DNA of 64,000 nucleotides from contig SBGX01000031.1 of assembly GCA_006226425.1 (NCBI GenBank), positions 1 to 64,000 of the forward strand, in the 5' to 3' direction. The stretch comes from Bacteroidota bacterium. Its GTDB lineage: Bacteria; Bacteroidota; Bacteroidia; Flavobacteriales_D; Crocinitomicaceae. The notes beneath the pieces are model-generated. The model was not told where the DNA came from. It saw only the letters and a list, made by a program, of their open reading frames with translations, and ran no database searches. Each line of letters starts with the position of its first letter. The stretch's first letter is position 1. Below are positions 9,795 through 16,899 of this stretch, one piece after another. Position numbers and translations under genes: made by a program.

Positions 9795-9902
9795 AGAATG
9801 ATCTTATTTAAGGCTCCGAAAATACGAATATTTTCGATCTTTAAACCCCGGAAGTCCAATTTCTGAGGGAAGCCTGTCATCCGTTGATTAAACGGTTCGA
9901 GC

Positions 9903-10682
9903 TTAATCTTTTTCGCGAAGTTCGAGTTTGGCCTGCTCCCAATAGCGATCCATCTCCTCCAGCTTCATTTCGGACAATTTCAAATCTTGTTCGGAACAGA
10001 GTTCTTCCATACGCATAAAGCGCTTGATGAACTTCTGATTGGTCCGCTCCAGCGCATTTTCCGGATTCACATCCAGGTAGCGGCTAATATTCACCAATGA
10101 AAACAAAACGTCCCCAAATTCCAGTTCCGTTTCATCCTTTCCTTTACGCTCAAAAGCCTCTCTTAACTCCCCTATTTCTTCGTCCAACTTATCCCAAACC
10201 TGCCCTACTTCATCCCAATCAAAACCAATTCCTTTCACTTTGTCCTGAATCCGATTTGCCTTTACCAAAGCCGGCAAGGATTTTGGGACTCCTTCCAAAA
10301 CGGAACGCTTTCCTTCCTTTAATTTCAATTTTTCCCAATTCGCTTTAACTTCTTCTTCGTCCTTCACCTGAACATCTCCATAAATGTGCGGATGGCGGTG
10401 GATTAATTTCTCACAAACCCCATTCAATACACTGGTCACATCAAAAGTTCCTCGCTCACTCCCGATTTTCGAGTAGAACACCAGGTGCAAAAACAAATCT
10501 CCCAGTTCAGAGGCTATTTGCTGGTCATCCCGGTCCAAAATAGCATCGGCCAGTTCATAAGTTTCTTCGATCGTCAGGGTCCGAAGGCTCTCCAGGGTTT
10601 GTTTTTTATCCCAGGGACATTGTTCCCGGAGTTCATCCATGATTGTCAGGAGTCGTTCAAATGCAGCAAGCCTCGGATCCAT
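9903..10682 (-). CDS. mazG: Nucleoside triphosphate pyrophosphohydrolase MazG
   Basis: This protein hydrolyses NTPs/dNTPs to the monophosphate and pyrophosphate and so cleans up or regulates nucleotide pools. It contains two MazG domains: the first (about 10-110) has CPWDKKQT, EETYELADAI and the metal-binding ELGDLFLHLVFYSKI, and the second (about 150-240) has EEIGELREA ... EFGDVLFSLVNI. I chose ATG at 10682 (MDPRLAAFERLL), giving 260 residues as in other MazG proteins. The 34 extra residues of the longest frame would overlap the divergent gene and look non-coding. Confidence 0.95.
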   Translation of the reverse strand: MDPRLAAFERLLTIMDELREQCPWDKKQTLESLRTLTIEETYELADAILDRDDQQIASELGDLFLHLVFYSKIGSERGTFDVTSVLNGVCEKLIHRHPHIYGDVQVKDEEEVKANWEKLKLKEGKRSVLEGVPKSLPALVKANRIQDKVKGIGFDWDEVGQVWDKLDEEIGELREAFERKGKDETELEFGDVLFSLVNISRYLDVNPENALERTNQKFIKRFMRMEELCSEQDLKLSEMKLEEMDRYWEQAKLELREKD

Positions 10683-10730
10683 ATTTTCAGATTTATCATT
10701 GCGAAAATAAGCACAAATTGCATTTATAGC

Positions 10731-10738
10731 TATTTTTG
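10731..10738 (+). promoter_or_regulatory. Candidate promoter -7 box for the PagL-like gene
   Basis: TATTTTTG fits the Bacteroidota -7 element (TAnnTTTG) and lies 5 bp before the GTG start, predicting a leaderless mRNA. No TTG lies at the right distance for a -33 box, so support is partial. Confidence 0.4.
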
Positions 10739-10743
10739 GACTC

Positions 10744-11805
10744 GTGGCTCGTTTCCTGACCCTCATATCTCTCCTTTTATTCACGAACTGTGCTCTGGCG
10801 CAGCATCGAAATGTTTACCTCGGAGTCCGATACAAACGTGGTTTTCTGATCGCACACCGCCCGATTATGAATCATTTGCCACGCGAGCATACCAATGCCG
10901 TTGAAGTGAATGCCATTTTCACGAGCGACGGTCATCGTAACTGGCATGAACCAATGAAACACCCCTATTGGGGCGTCACAGCTTTGTGGACCACTTCTGG
11001 AAATAACGCCATTCTTGGATCGCATTTTGCTTCCTATACCTACCTCATGTACCCTTTCATCCGGCTTGGAAAATCAAGTCTGCTGGGACGTATTGGTACA
11101 GGAGCCTCCTTTTCCCCCAAGGTTTTTGACCAACAAAACAACCCCAAAAACATTGCTATTGGCTCACATGTCAATGCCCTGGTGAATTTTGCTTTGCTCT
11201 ACCAATTCACAGGAGACAAACACCTTTGGAATTTCGGACTGGATTTCACCCACTTGAGCAACGGGGCTTCCAAATTTCCAAACCTGGGGATCAATCTTCC
11301 CTACCTGAGTCTCGGTTATGCGTATCGAATCAAATCGCTAAGCGATCGTGAAATCGCTACACCCGGATATTCCAGTGACTGGAAGTTTCAATTGATCGGG
11401 ATCACTTCCATCAAAGACATTAATCCCATTGGCAGCAGACGAACTCCTGTTTTTGCACTCAATGCCTCCACCCAACGCATATATAAAGTTGGAGCCGGAT
11501 TGGAAAGTGGGCTGGACATCAGCTACAAACCAGCCATCGATTCTTACAAACCTGTTGTCTACAAAGAGAAACAGTCCTTGATTCAACTGGGTCTATATAG
11601 CGCTTACCTTCTCACCCTGGACCGACTGCAATTTGTTCTTGGGATGGGATTCTACATTCGAGATGAGTACAATCCAGATGATCATACCTATCATCGGATC
11701 GGCTTACGTTATCGCGTGAAAGATCATGTCAAACTTAATCTAACGCTGAAGTCTCACTGGGGAAAAGCGGATTTTATGGAATATGGAATAGCTTATGAGT
11801 TTTAG
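10744..11805 (+). CDS. PagL-like acyloxyacyl hydrolase (lipid A deacylase family)
   Basis: A 353-residue outer-membrane protein starting at GTG, with a signal peptide (1-19, ending CALAQ). The family signature H170-L-S172-N-G is the His/Ser part of the PagL active site. Pseudomonas PagL (LpxR-unrelated) trims the 3-position acyl chain of lipid A. In PagL the third catalytic residue is a Glu 12 residues after the Ser, in a 'PNPGIE' context. Here the aligned stretch is PNLGIN, so Asn184 replaces it. Alternating hydrophobic strands and a C-terminal ...YEF support a beta-barrel. Its last 11 bases overlap the next gene, so the two are probably cotranslated. Deacylase activity is inferred and uncertain. 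Confidence 0.8.
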   Translation: MARFLTLISLLLFTNCALAQHRNVYLGVRYKRGFLIAHRPIMNHLPREHTNAVEVNAIFTSDGHRNWHEPMKHPYWGVTALWTTSGNNAILGSHFASYTYLMYPFIRLGKSSLLGRIGTGASFSPKVFDQQNNPKNIAIGSHVNALVNFALLYQFTGDKHLWNFGLDFTHLSNGASKFPNLGINLPYLSLGYAYRIKSLSDREIATPGYSSDWKFQLIGITSIKDINPIGSRRTPVFALNASTQRIYKVGAGLESGLDISYKPAIDSYKPVVYKEKQSLIQLGLYSAYLLTLDRLQFVLGMGFYIRDEYNPDDHTYHRIGLRYRVKDHVKLNLTLKSHWGKADFMEYGIAYEF

Positions 11806-12550
11806 TCGGACATACATAATGATCTGCTCTGCCATTTTCATTGGACTGAGCGTATCCTGCAAGAAGCAGGAGGATCGTCGTTGCTTCAAAACACTAGGAG
11901 AAGAAAGCCAGATCAGTTTTTCCCTCCCTGACCCCGGAAGATTAAATTTAAAAAGTGGCCTGCGCTTTTTGCTTGTCCAGGATGACAGTAATTATGCCAT
12001 CGTCCGGGGTGGAAAAAACATCATCGGACAGGTCAAATGGCAAAAGGCGGAGAATGGCTACCTGGAAATCTTTACCGAAGATAAATGTCGTTTCCTGAGA
12101 GATCAAAACGAACTCCCCAGCGTTGAAATTCATCTTAAGGATGTATGGGACCTACGCTACGAGGGATCGGACGTTCTGGAAACACAAGATACCCTCCACC
12201 TCGATTTCCTGGACTTTGTCATTCTGGACGCCTGTGGAACGATGAACCTAACACTCAACATAGATACCTTAAGCGGAACAGTCGCTTATGGTTGGGGAGA
12301 TTACAAACTTCGTGGACAGGCCAATCGTGTTTCATTGGGAATCAGAAGCAATGGCTACTGTGACCTACGTGATTTTCGGGTGAAGCAGCTTTACGAAGTC
12401 AAGCAGCAATCAGTTGGGGACATGCACATATTTGTGGATCAGGTTCCACTTAGCGGATACATTACCGGAAGCGGAAATATCTATTATAGCGGGATACCAA
12501 GTAGCATCAATATCACCTCTTATTCAGAAGGACAAATTATTAAAGAATAG
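11795..12550 (+). CDS. Lipoprotein with GIN (DUF2807) adhesin-head domain
   Basis: A 251-residue protein with a lipoprotein signal peptide (lipidation Cys22 in LSVSCKK). It carries a repetitive beta-solenoid domain of the DUF2807/GIN type, common in Bacteroidota, whose end motif GSGNIYYSG...SSIN is clear. Such domains are thought to sit on the cell surface or periplasmic face and their function is not settled. The start overlaps the PagL-like gene by 11 bp, which suggests a two-gene envelope operon. It ends directly against the stop of the convergent gene. Confidence 0.85.
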   Translation: MSFSRTYIMICSAIFIGLSVSCKKQEDRRCFKTLGEESQISFSLPDPGRLNLKSGLRFLLVQDDSNYAIVRGGKNIIGQVKWQKAENGYLEIFTEDKCRFLRDQNELPSVEIHLKDVWDLRYEGSDVLETQDTLHLDFLDFVILDACGTMNLTLNIDTLSGTVAYGWGDYKLRGQANRVSLGIRSNGYCDLRDFRVKQLYEVKQQSVGDMHIFVDQVPLSGYITGSGNIYYSGIPSSINITSYSEGQIIKE

Positions 12551-13216
12551 CTAGTTATCGCTTTTGATTTGCATCAACACATGAAATGCATGATCCACGT
12601 CTTCCTGGTTAAAAATAACGGTGAATTCATTCGCCGTGGAGATGATGTCAACGATATTTAATCCTTCCCAGGCCAACTGTTTCAGTAAGTAATAATAGAC
12701 TCCGTAAACTTCTGTATTGAGTGACGGCAATTGAACCGTTATGGATGCCAAATTCACATCCATGGAGCGCAGGCGTTCTCCGCGAAACAAATCGGTAATC
12801 ACGGAAGTTTCGTACAGGTTTGTCACAATACTTGTTTCCGTTACCCCCTTACTAATGGTGTAAAAAGCCTTTTGTTGATCTTTGTCCAGAAGACGAATCA
12901 ACTCAGACTGTTTGGCGCTAATGGTTGGCGAATTTTCGTAGGTAAAGCTGGTCAAACTGCTCCGGATCAAAAAATCACCCAATTCCTTCACAATACTTTC
13001 AATCTTAATATTCAGACGGTGATAAGTTCCAGGAGACATCCGCTTAATGGCCATAATAATCGCTCCCTCTTTGATGTCCTTATCAAAATAGCGATCCAAT
13101 TCAGGCTTAATTTTCCTGGCCAATGCAGAAACGTTAATCAAGTTGTCTGTAAGTGCCTCTCTGAGGAAGGGACTGCGATTGATAATATCTTCGGCAACTT
13201 TACTTAAAGAGCTCAT
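12551..13216 (-). CDS. ACT-domain-like protein related to aspartokinase C-termini
   Basis: A soluble protein of 221 residues of a type widespread in Bacteroidota and usually labelled 'aspartate kinase', although it has no kinase domain. The N-terminal 60 residues look like a small helical domain (INVSALARKIKPELD). The C-terminal half (about 145-215) reads like a regulatory ACT fold (VNLASITVQLPS ... YYYLLKQLAWEGLNIVDIISTANEFTVIF). It may sense an amino acid, but no ligand or partner is evident here. The assignment rests on resemblance of the C-terminal half only. Confidence 0.75.
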   Translation of the reverse strand: MSSLSKVAEDIINRSPFLREALTDNLINVSALARKIKPELDRYFDKDIKEGAIIMAIKRMSPGTYHRLNIKIESIVKELGDFLIRSSLTSFTYENSPTISAKQSELIRLLDKDQQKAFYTISKGVTETSIVTNLYETSVITDLFRGERLRSMDVNLASITVQLPSLNTEVYGVYYYLLKQLAWEGLNIVDIISTANEFTVIFNQEDVDHAFHVLMQIKSDN

Positions 13217-13323
13217 TTTTACCTTTGATTGCTTTCAATGTTAAAAATAAGTATTATTTGTTAAAAATTTAATCCTTAATCGAAAGATAATCTATCCGAA
13301 AAAGATAAACTTCTGAAAACGAA

Positions 13324-14025
13324 CTATTTTTCCAATTGAGACAAGGCGTCTTGAACCAGACCCAATGCCACTTTCAATTGACCTTCCTGCGTTAATTCGC
13401 TGTTGTCAATCACAATAGCATCATCCGTTTGAATGAGTGGCCCTTCTTCCCGGGTCGAATCCAAATGATCACGCTCCTGAAGGTTTTTAAGTACATCTTC
13501 CAGTTTCAGATTCGGATCATTTAATTCCAGCAAACGACGCTTCGCACGTATCTGAGGGTCAGCTGTAATAAACAACTTCAATTCGGCATTTGGAAATACC
13601 ACCGAAGCGATATCCCGTCCATCCATCACCACTCCACCTTCACTTCCCATTCTACGTTGCTCATCAACCAATTTCACCCGAACTTCGCGAATTGCCGCTA
13701 CTTTGCTCACCAGCGAACTGACTTCCATTCCACGAATCTCTTTTTCCACATTGACTCCGTTCAGTTCGACTTCCCGTTTCCCTGAATCCGGATTAAACAC
13801 AAAGCTGATCCGTACTCCATCCAGTCCCTGAATGAAAGCATCCTGATCCAAATGATCCCTGGACACCCATCCTTTCTTCCATCCATGGTAGGCTACTGCC
13901 CGATACATGGCACCAGTATCTATAAATGTATAATTCAGTTCTTTTGCCAATGCCTTTGCCAGGGTACTTTTTCCGCAGGAAGAATATCCGTCGATTGCAA
14001 TTGTGATTTTTCTGTGGTCAGCCAT
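13324..14025 (-). CDS. cmk: (d)CMP kinase
   Basis: Cytidylate kinase phosphorylates CMP and dCMP with ATP in pyrimidine salvage and supply. At 233 residues it has the normal length. The P-loop GYSSCGKST is at residues 13-21, the NMP-binding segment DTGAMYRAVAY follows, and the MDGRDIASVVFPNAELK motif and lid RAKRRLLEL are intact. It diverges from efp, with about 94 bp between the starts. Confidence 0.97.
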   Translation of the reverse strand: MADHRKITIAIDGYSSCGKSTLAKALAKELNYTFIDTGAMYRAVAYHGWKKGWVSRDHLDQDAFIQGLDGVRISFVFNPDSGKREVELNGVNVEKEIRGMEVSSLVSKVAAIREVRVKLVDEQRRMGSEGGVVMDGRDIASVVFPNAELKLFITADPQIRAKRRLLELNDPNLKLEDVLKNLQERDHLDSTREEGPLIQTDDAIVIDNSELTQEGQLKVALGLVQDALSQLEK

Positions 14026-14090
14026 GCGTCAAAAAAACGCAATTTATTTCAAAATCGGAGTCCGATATTTTATTTTTTTGGCAAAAAGAC

Positions 14091-14098
14091 TAAATTTG
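14091..14098 (+). promoter_or_regulatory. Candidate promoter -7 box for efp
   Basis: TAAATTTG matches TAnnTTTG and lies 21 bp before the efp ATG. A TTG at the expected distance upstream is missing. Confidence 0.45.
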
Positions 14099-14119
14099 AG
14101 CGCATTTATTTAGAATTAT

Positions 14120-14686
14120 ATGGCAACAACCTCTGATATCCGAAATGGACTTTGTATTAAACTCAATGAGAAATTGTTTCAGATCATTGAATTCCAACAT
14201 GTAAAACCAGGAAAGGGACCTGCTTTCGTTCGTACGAAAATGAGACAGATCGAATCTGGTAAAGTGCTGGATCACACCTTTTCGGCCGGACATAAAATTG
14301 AAACTGTTCGAATTGAAAACAGAGATTACCAATACCTTTATCAGGAAGGGGAAGACTATGTATTTATGAATTCCGAGACCTTTGAACAGGTTAACATCCC
14401 TGCTAACATGATTGACAAACCCCTGTTTTTACAAGAGGGAATGATTTGCAACATCCTGTTCCATGCAGACGAAGAGATTCCCTTGGTACTGGAATTGCCT
14501 ATGCATATCATTGCAACAATCACCTACACGGAGCCTGGAATCAAAGGAGATACGGCTACCAACTCGATGAAGCCCGCAACCATTGAAGGTGGAGCCGAAG
14601 TGCGCGTTCCTCTTTTCATAGACAACGGTGAAACGATTAAAATTGATACCCGAACGGGTGCTTACGTGGAGCGCGTCAAGAACTAG
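14120..14686 (+). CDS. efp: Translation elongation factor P
   Basis: EF-P binds ribosomes stalled on polyproline and helps form the peptide bond. All three beta-barrel domains are present in 188 residues. The domain I tip loop is HVKPGKGPAFVR, with Lys32 at the position that is modified in many bacteria. The EF-P signature near the C-terminus (IKGDTATNSMKPATIEGG) is intact. No EpmA/EpmB or arginine-rhamnosyl enzymes are next to it, and the tip residue is Lys rather than Arg. A strong intrinsic terminator follows. Confidence 0.98.
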   Translation: MATTSDIRNGLCIKLNEKLFQIIEFQHVKPGKGPAFVRTKMRQIESGKVLDHTFSAGHKIETVRIENRDYQYLYQEGEDYVFMNSETFEQVNIPANMIDKPLFLQEGMICNILFHADEEIPLVLELPMHIIATITYTEPGIKGDTATNSMKPATIEGGAEVRVPLFIDNGETIKIDTRTGAYVERVKN

Positions 14687-14710
14687 ACTGGTATTTATAG
14701 CATATATTGG

Positions 14711-14743
14711 AAGCGGAATTTCTTAGGAGGTTCCGCTTTTTTT
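14711..14743 (+). terminator. Intrinsic terminator of efp, overlapping the end of the convergent gene
   Basis: An 8-bp stem (AAGCGGAA 14711-14718 with TTCCGCTT 14731-14738) is followed by a T-run to 14743. The stop codon of the convergent minus-strand gene (14723-14725) lies inside the loop. Confidence 0.85.
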
Positions 14744-15769
14744 ACCGGCGATTCGAAATCCTCCCACCAGTCGGATGGTATAGAAGGTCTGGCGAAAGCT
14801 CAAATCCTGAAACCAAACTGATTTGCTATCAAATTCACTGACTAGATTCAGGAAGTAATTCGATACATGATATCCCAGTAAAATTCGGGTATCCATCCTC
14901 GGTGCAATTCCTAGAAACCTGTTAGATTTTTGATCCAGGTAATAAAATTTGGACTGCAGGGCCATCCCTGCACCAAACATACAGGCATACTGCCATCGAT
15001 TCTTGCGATCCACAAAGACCACCCCAGGTACAAAAGCCACGTCAAAAGCTGATATGGTTGTTGCTCCCGTCCGGGCAATATGCTTATTGACGACATGATC
15101 CGGAACCAGGGAACCATTATTGGAAACTCCGAAAAGGTTGAAACTGGTTTTCAGGTAATAGGCCATTTTTCGTTTGTGGTACACCCCTCTTCTCCCGGCC
15201 AGCGCAGACATATTTACTTGTTTATCAAAAAAACGCCAGTTGTTGAAGGACAAACTCAGTGCTGCAGTATTCGGACGAATCAAATGTGGATTCTGTATTG
15301 TTGAGGTCGTGTCCCAGTCTACAGCATTTTTGATCGCATAGCCCTTGTAATTATGCAAACTCACTTCCATGTAGCGCTTCTTGGTCTTAAAACGAAAGCC
15401 CAAATCGAAGTTATTGCTTTTTCCAAAACGATCTACTGAACGAAATGGAATCGGTAATCCGAAACCTATTCTCAGGGAAGCCCATTTATAAGAAAAACCA
15501 AAGCCCAAAGAGGGGCGACTATTATTCCTGAAATAGAGTCGCTTTCCATTTCCCAGACTGTCCGTGTATTTCAAACTAAATGGAGCCGTACTGAATCCTA
15601 CGTCGCTATACCACACCCAATGGTCGCGGAAATAAGTATAAACAGAACTATCTGGCACATCGACATCATCCTGAGCCAATCCCTGAAAAGCAGCTAAAAC
15701 AAAAAGGAAAACCAGCTTAAGCTTCCTGTACTTCCAGTTGCTTTTTGTAATCCCGGATAACCTGCTCAT
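14723..15769 (-). CDS. DUF4421-type outer-membrane beta-barrel protein
   Basis: The hydrophobic stretch LKLVFLFVLAAFQGLAQ is a signal peptide, followed by alternating strands typical of an outer-membrane barrel (for example YMEVSLHNYKGYAI, LSLSFNNWRFFDK). It resembles the Bacteroidota DUF4421 family, whose role is unknown. The frame is open to 15862, but the longer start would overlap bshA by 146 bp. ATG at 15769 gives a 53-bp overlap and a reasonable signal peptide, so I use it. The true start may be even closer to the signal sequence. It lies downstream of bshA and is probably cotranscribed. Confidence 0.75.
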   Translation of the reverse strand: MSRLSGITKSNWKYRKLKLVFLFVLAAFQGLAQDDVDVPDSSVYTYFRDHWVWYSDVGFSTAPFSLKYTDSLGNGKRLYFRNNSRPSLGFGFSYKWASLRIGFGLPIPFRSVDRFGKSNNFDLGFRFKTKKRYMEVSLHNYKGYAIKNAVDWDTTSTIQNPHLIRPNTAALSLSFNNWRFFDKQVNMSALAGRRGVYHKRKMAYYLKTSFNLFGVSNNGSLVPDHVVNKHIARTGATTISAFDVAFVPGVVFVDRKNRWQYACMFGAGMALQSKFYYLDQKSNRFLGIAPRMDTRILLGYHVSNYFLNLVSEFDSKSVWFQDLSFRQTFYTIRLVGGFRIAGKKSGTS

Positions 15770-16871
15770 AGAGCTGCTCATATTGCGGCAAAATGTTTCC
15801 GATCGAAAAGGTCTTCGCACGATCATAGGCCTGTTTACGGAATTGCTGTAATAAAGATTCATCTTTTAAGAGTGCAATCGAATTTCGTGCCATATCCTCC
15901 ACATCTCCCACATAAGAAAGAAAGCCTGTCTCCCTGTGAATATTTACTTCTGGAATCCCCCCTGTATTGGAAGAAATTACGGGTACTCCGCAAGCCATTG
16001 CCTCCAATGCGGCAAGTCCAAAACTTTCTGTTTCGGATGGCAATAAGAAAAGATCACTTAGTTCTAGCAGTTGCCCGGTTCTTCTCACTTTCCCCAAAAA
16101 GACCACCCGATCACAAATTTCCAGTTCACGCGCCATGTGTTCCGCCATACTTCGCTCCGGACCATCACCCGCCAATAGTAGTTTACTCGGTACTTCCCGC
16201 TGAATCAGCTCAAAAATCCGAACAACATCCTCAATCCGCTTCACCTTTCGGAAGTTAGAGGTATGCGTGATAATCTTCTCATCGTCCGTGGCATAGCGTC
16301 TCCTGGTTTCCAAATTCTTTTCTGGTAATTTAGCAGCCGTCTCCACAAAGTTGGGGATCACGTGAATTTCCCGCTCTGTATCGAAATGATTGTAAGTATC
16401 TTTTTTTAGACTTTCGGAAACTGCCGTTATTGCGTTGGATTCATTCAAACAAAATGTAATCACGGGCTCAAAAGACTGATCTTTTCCCACCAAGGTAATG
16501 TCCGTCCCATGCAGCGTGGTGATGAATGGGATATGAATTCCTTCCTTCTTCAAAATTTGCTGGGCCATATACGCCGCTGAAGCATGCGGAATCGCATAAT
16601 GTACATGTAAAATATCCAATTTTTCATATTTTACGACGTCTACCAATTTACTCGCCAGCACTGTTTCGTAGGGCTGAAATTCAAAAAGCGGATAATCACT
16701 CACCATGACTTCATGGTAGTAGACATTTTCACGAAAGCTTCCCAGGCGAACCGGCTCTGAGTAGGTCACAAAATGGACCTGATGCCCCTTTTCTGCCAGG
16801 GCCTTCCCCAATTCGGTAGCCACCACTCCACTTCCTCCATAGGTCGGGTATAACACAATCCCTATTCTCAT
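15717..16871 (-). CDS. bshA: N-acetyl-alpha-D-glucosaminyl L-malate synthase BshA
   Basis: A GT4 glycosyltransferase of 384 residues that joins GlcNAc from UDP-GlcNAc to L-malate, the first step of bacillithiol synthesis. BshA hallmarks are seen: the N-terminus MRIGIVLYPTYGGSGVVATELG, the motif LHVHYAIPHASAAYMAQQ, the acceptor-site stretch TTLHGTDITLVG, and the donor-site ETESFGLAALEAMACG. The gene sits beside the GH3/beta-lactamase fusion, a neighbour often seen with it in Bacteroidota. bshB and bshC are not in the window. Confidence 0.95.
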   Translation of the reverse strand: MRIGIVLYPTYGGSGVVATELGKALAEKGHQVHFVTYSEPVRLGSFRENVYYHEVMVSDYPLFEFQPYETVLASKLVDVVKYEKLDILHVHYAIPHASAAYMAQQILKKEGIHIPFITTLHGTDITLVGKDQSFEPVITFCLNESNAITAVSESLKKDTYNHFDTEREIHVIPNFVETAAKLPEKNLETRRRYATDDEKIITHTSNFRKVKRIEDVVRIFELIQREVPSKLLLAGDGPERSMAEHMARELEICDRVVFLGKVRRTGQLLELSDLFLLPSETESFGLAALEAMACGVPVISSNTGGIPEVNIHRETGFLSYVGDVEDMARNSIALLKDESLLQQFRKQAYDRAKTFSIGNILPQYEQLYEQVIRDYKKQLEVQEA

Positions 16872-16899
16872 ATTTTCTTTTTCTTATAACAAGTTTATT

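Noticed and set aside
10683-10784. N-terminal extension of MazG by 34 residues
   Set aside because: It would overlap the start of the divergent PagL-like gene, is Lys/Arg-rich and is absent from the family; ATG 10682 gives normal length.
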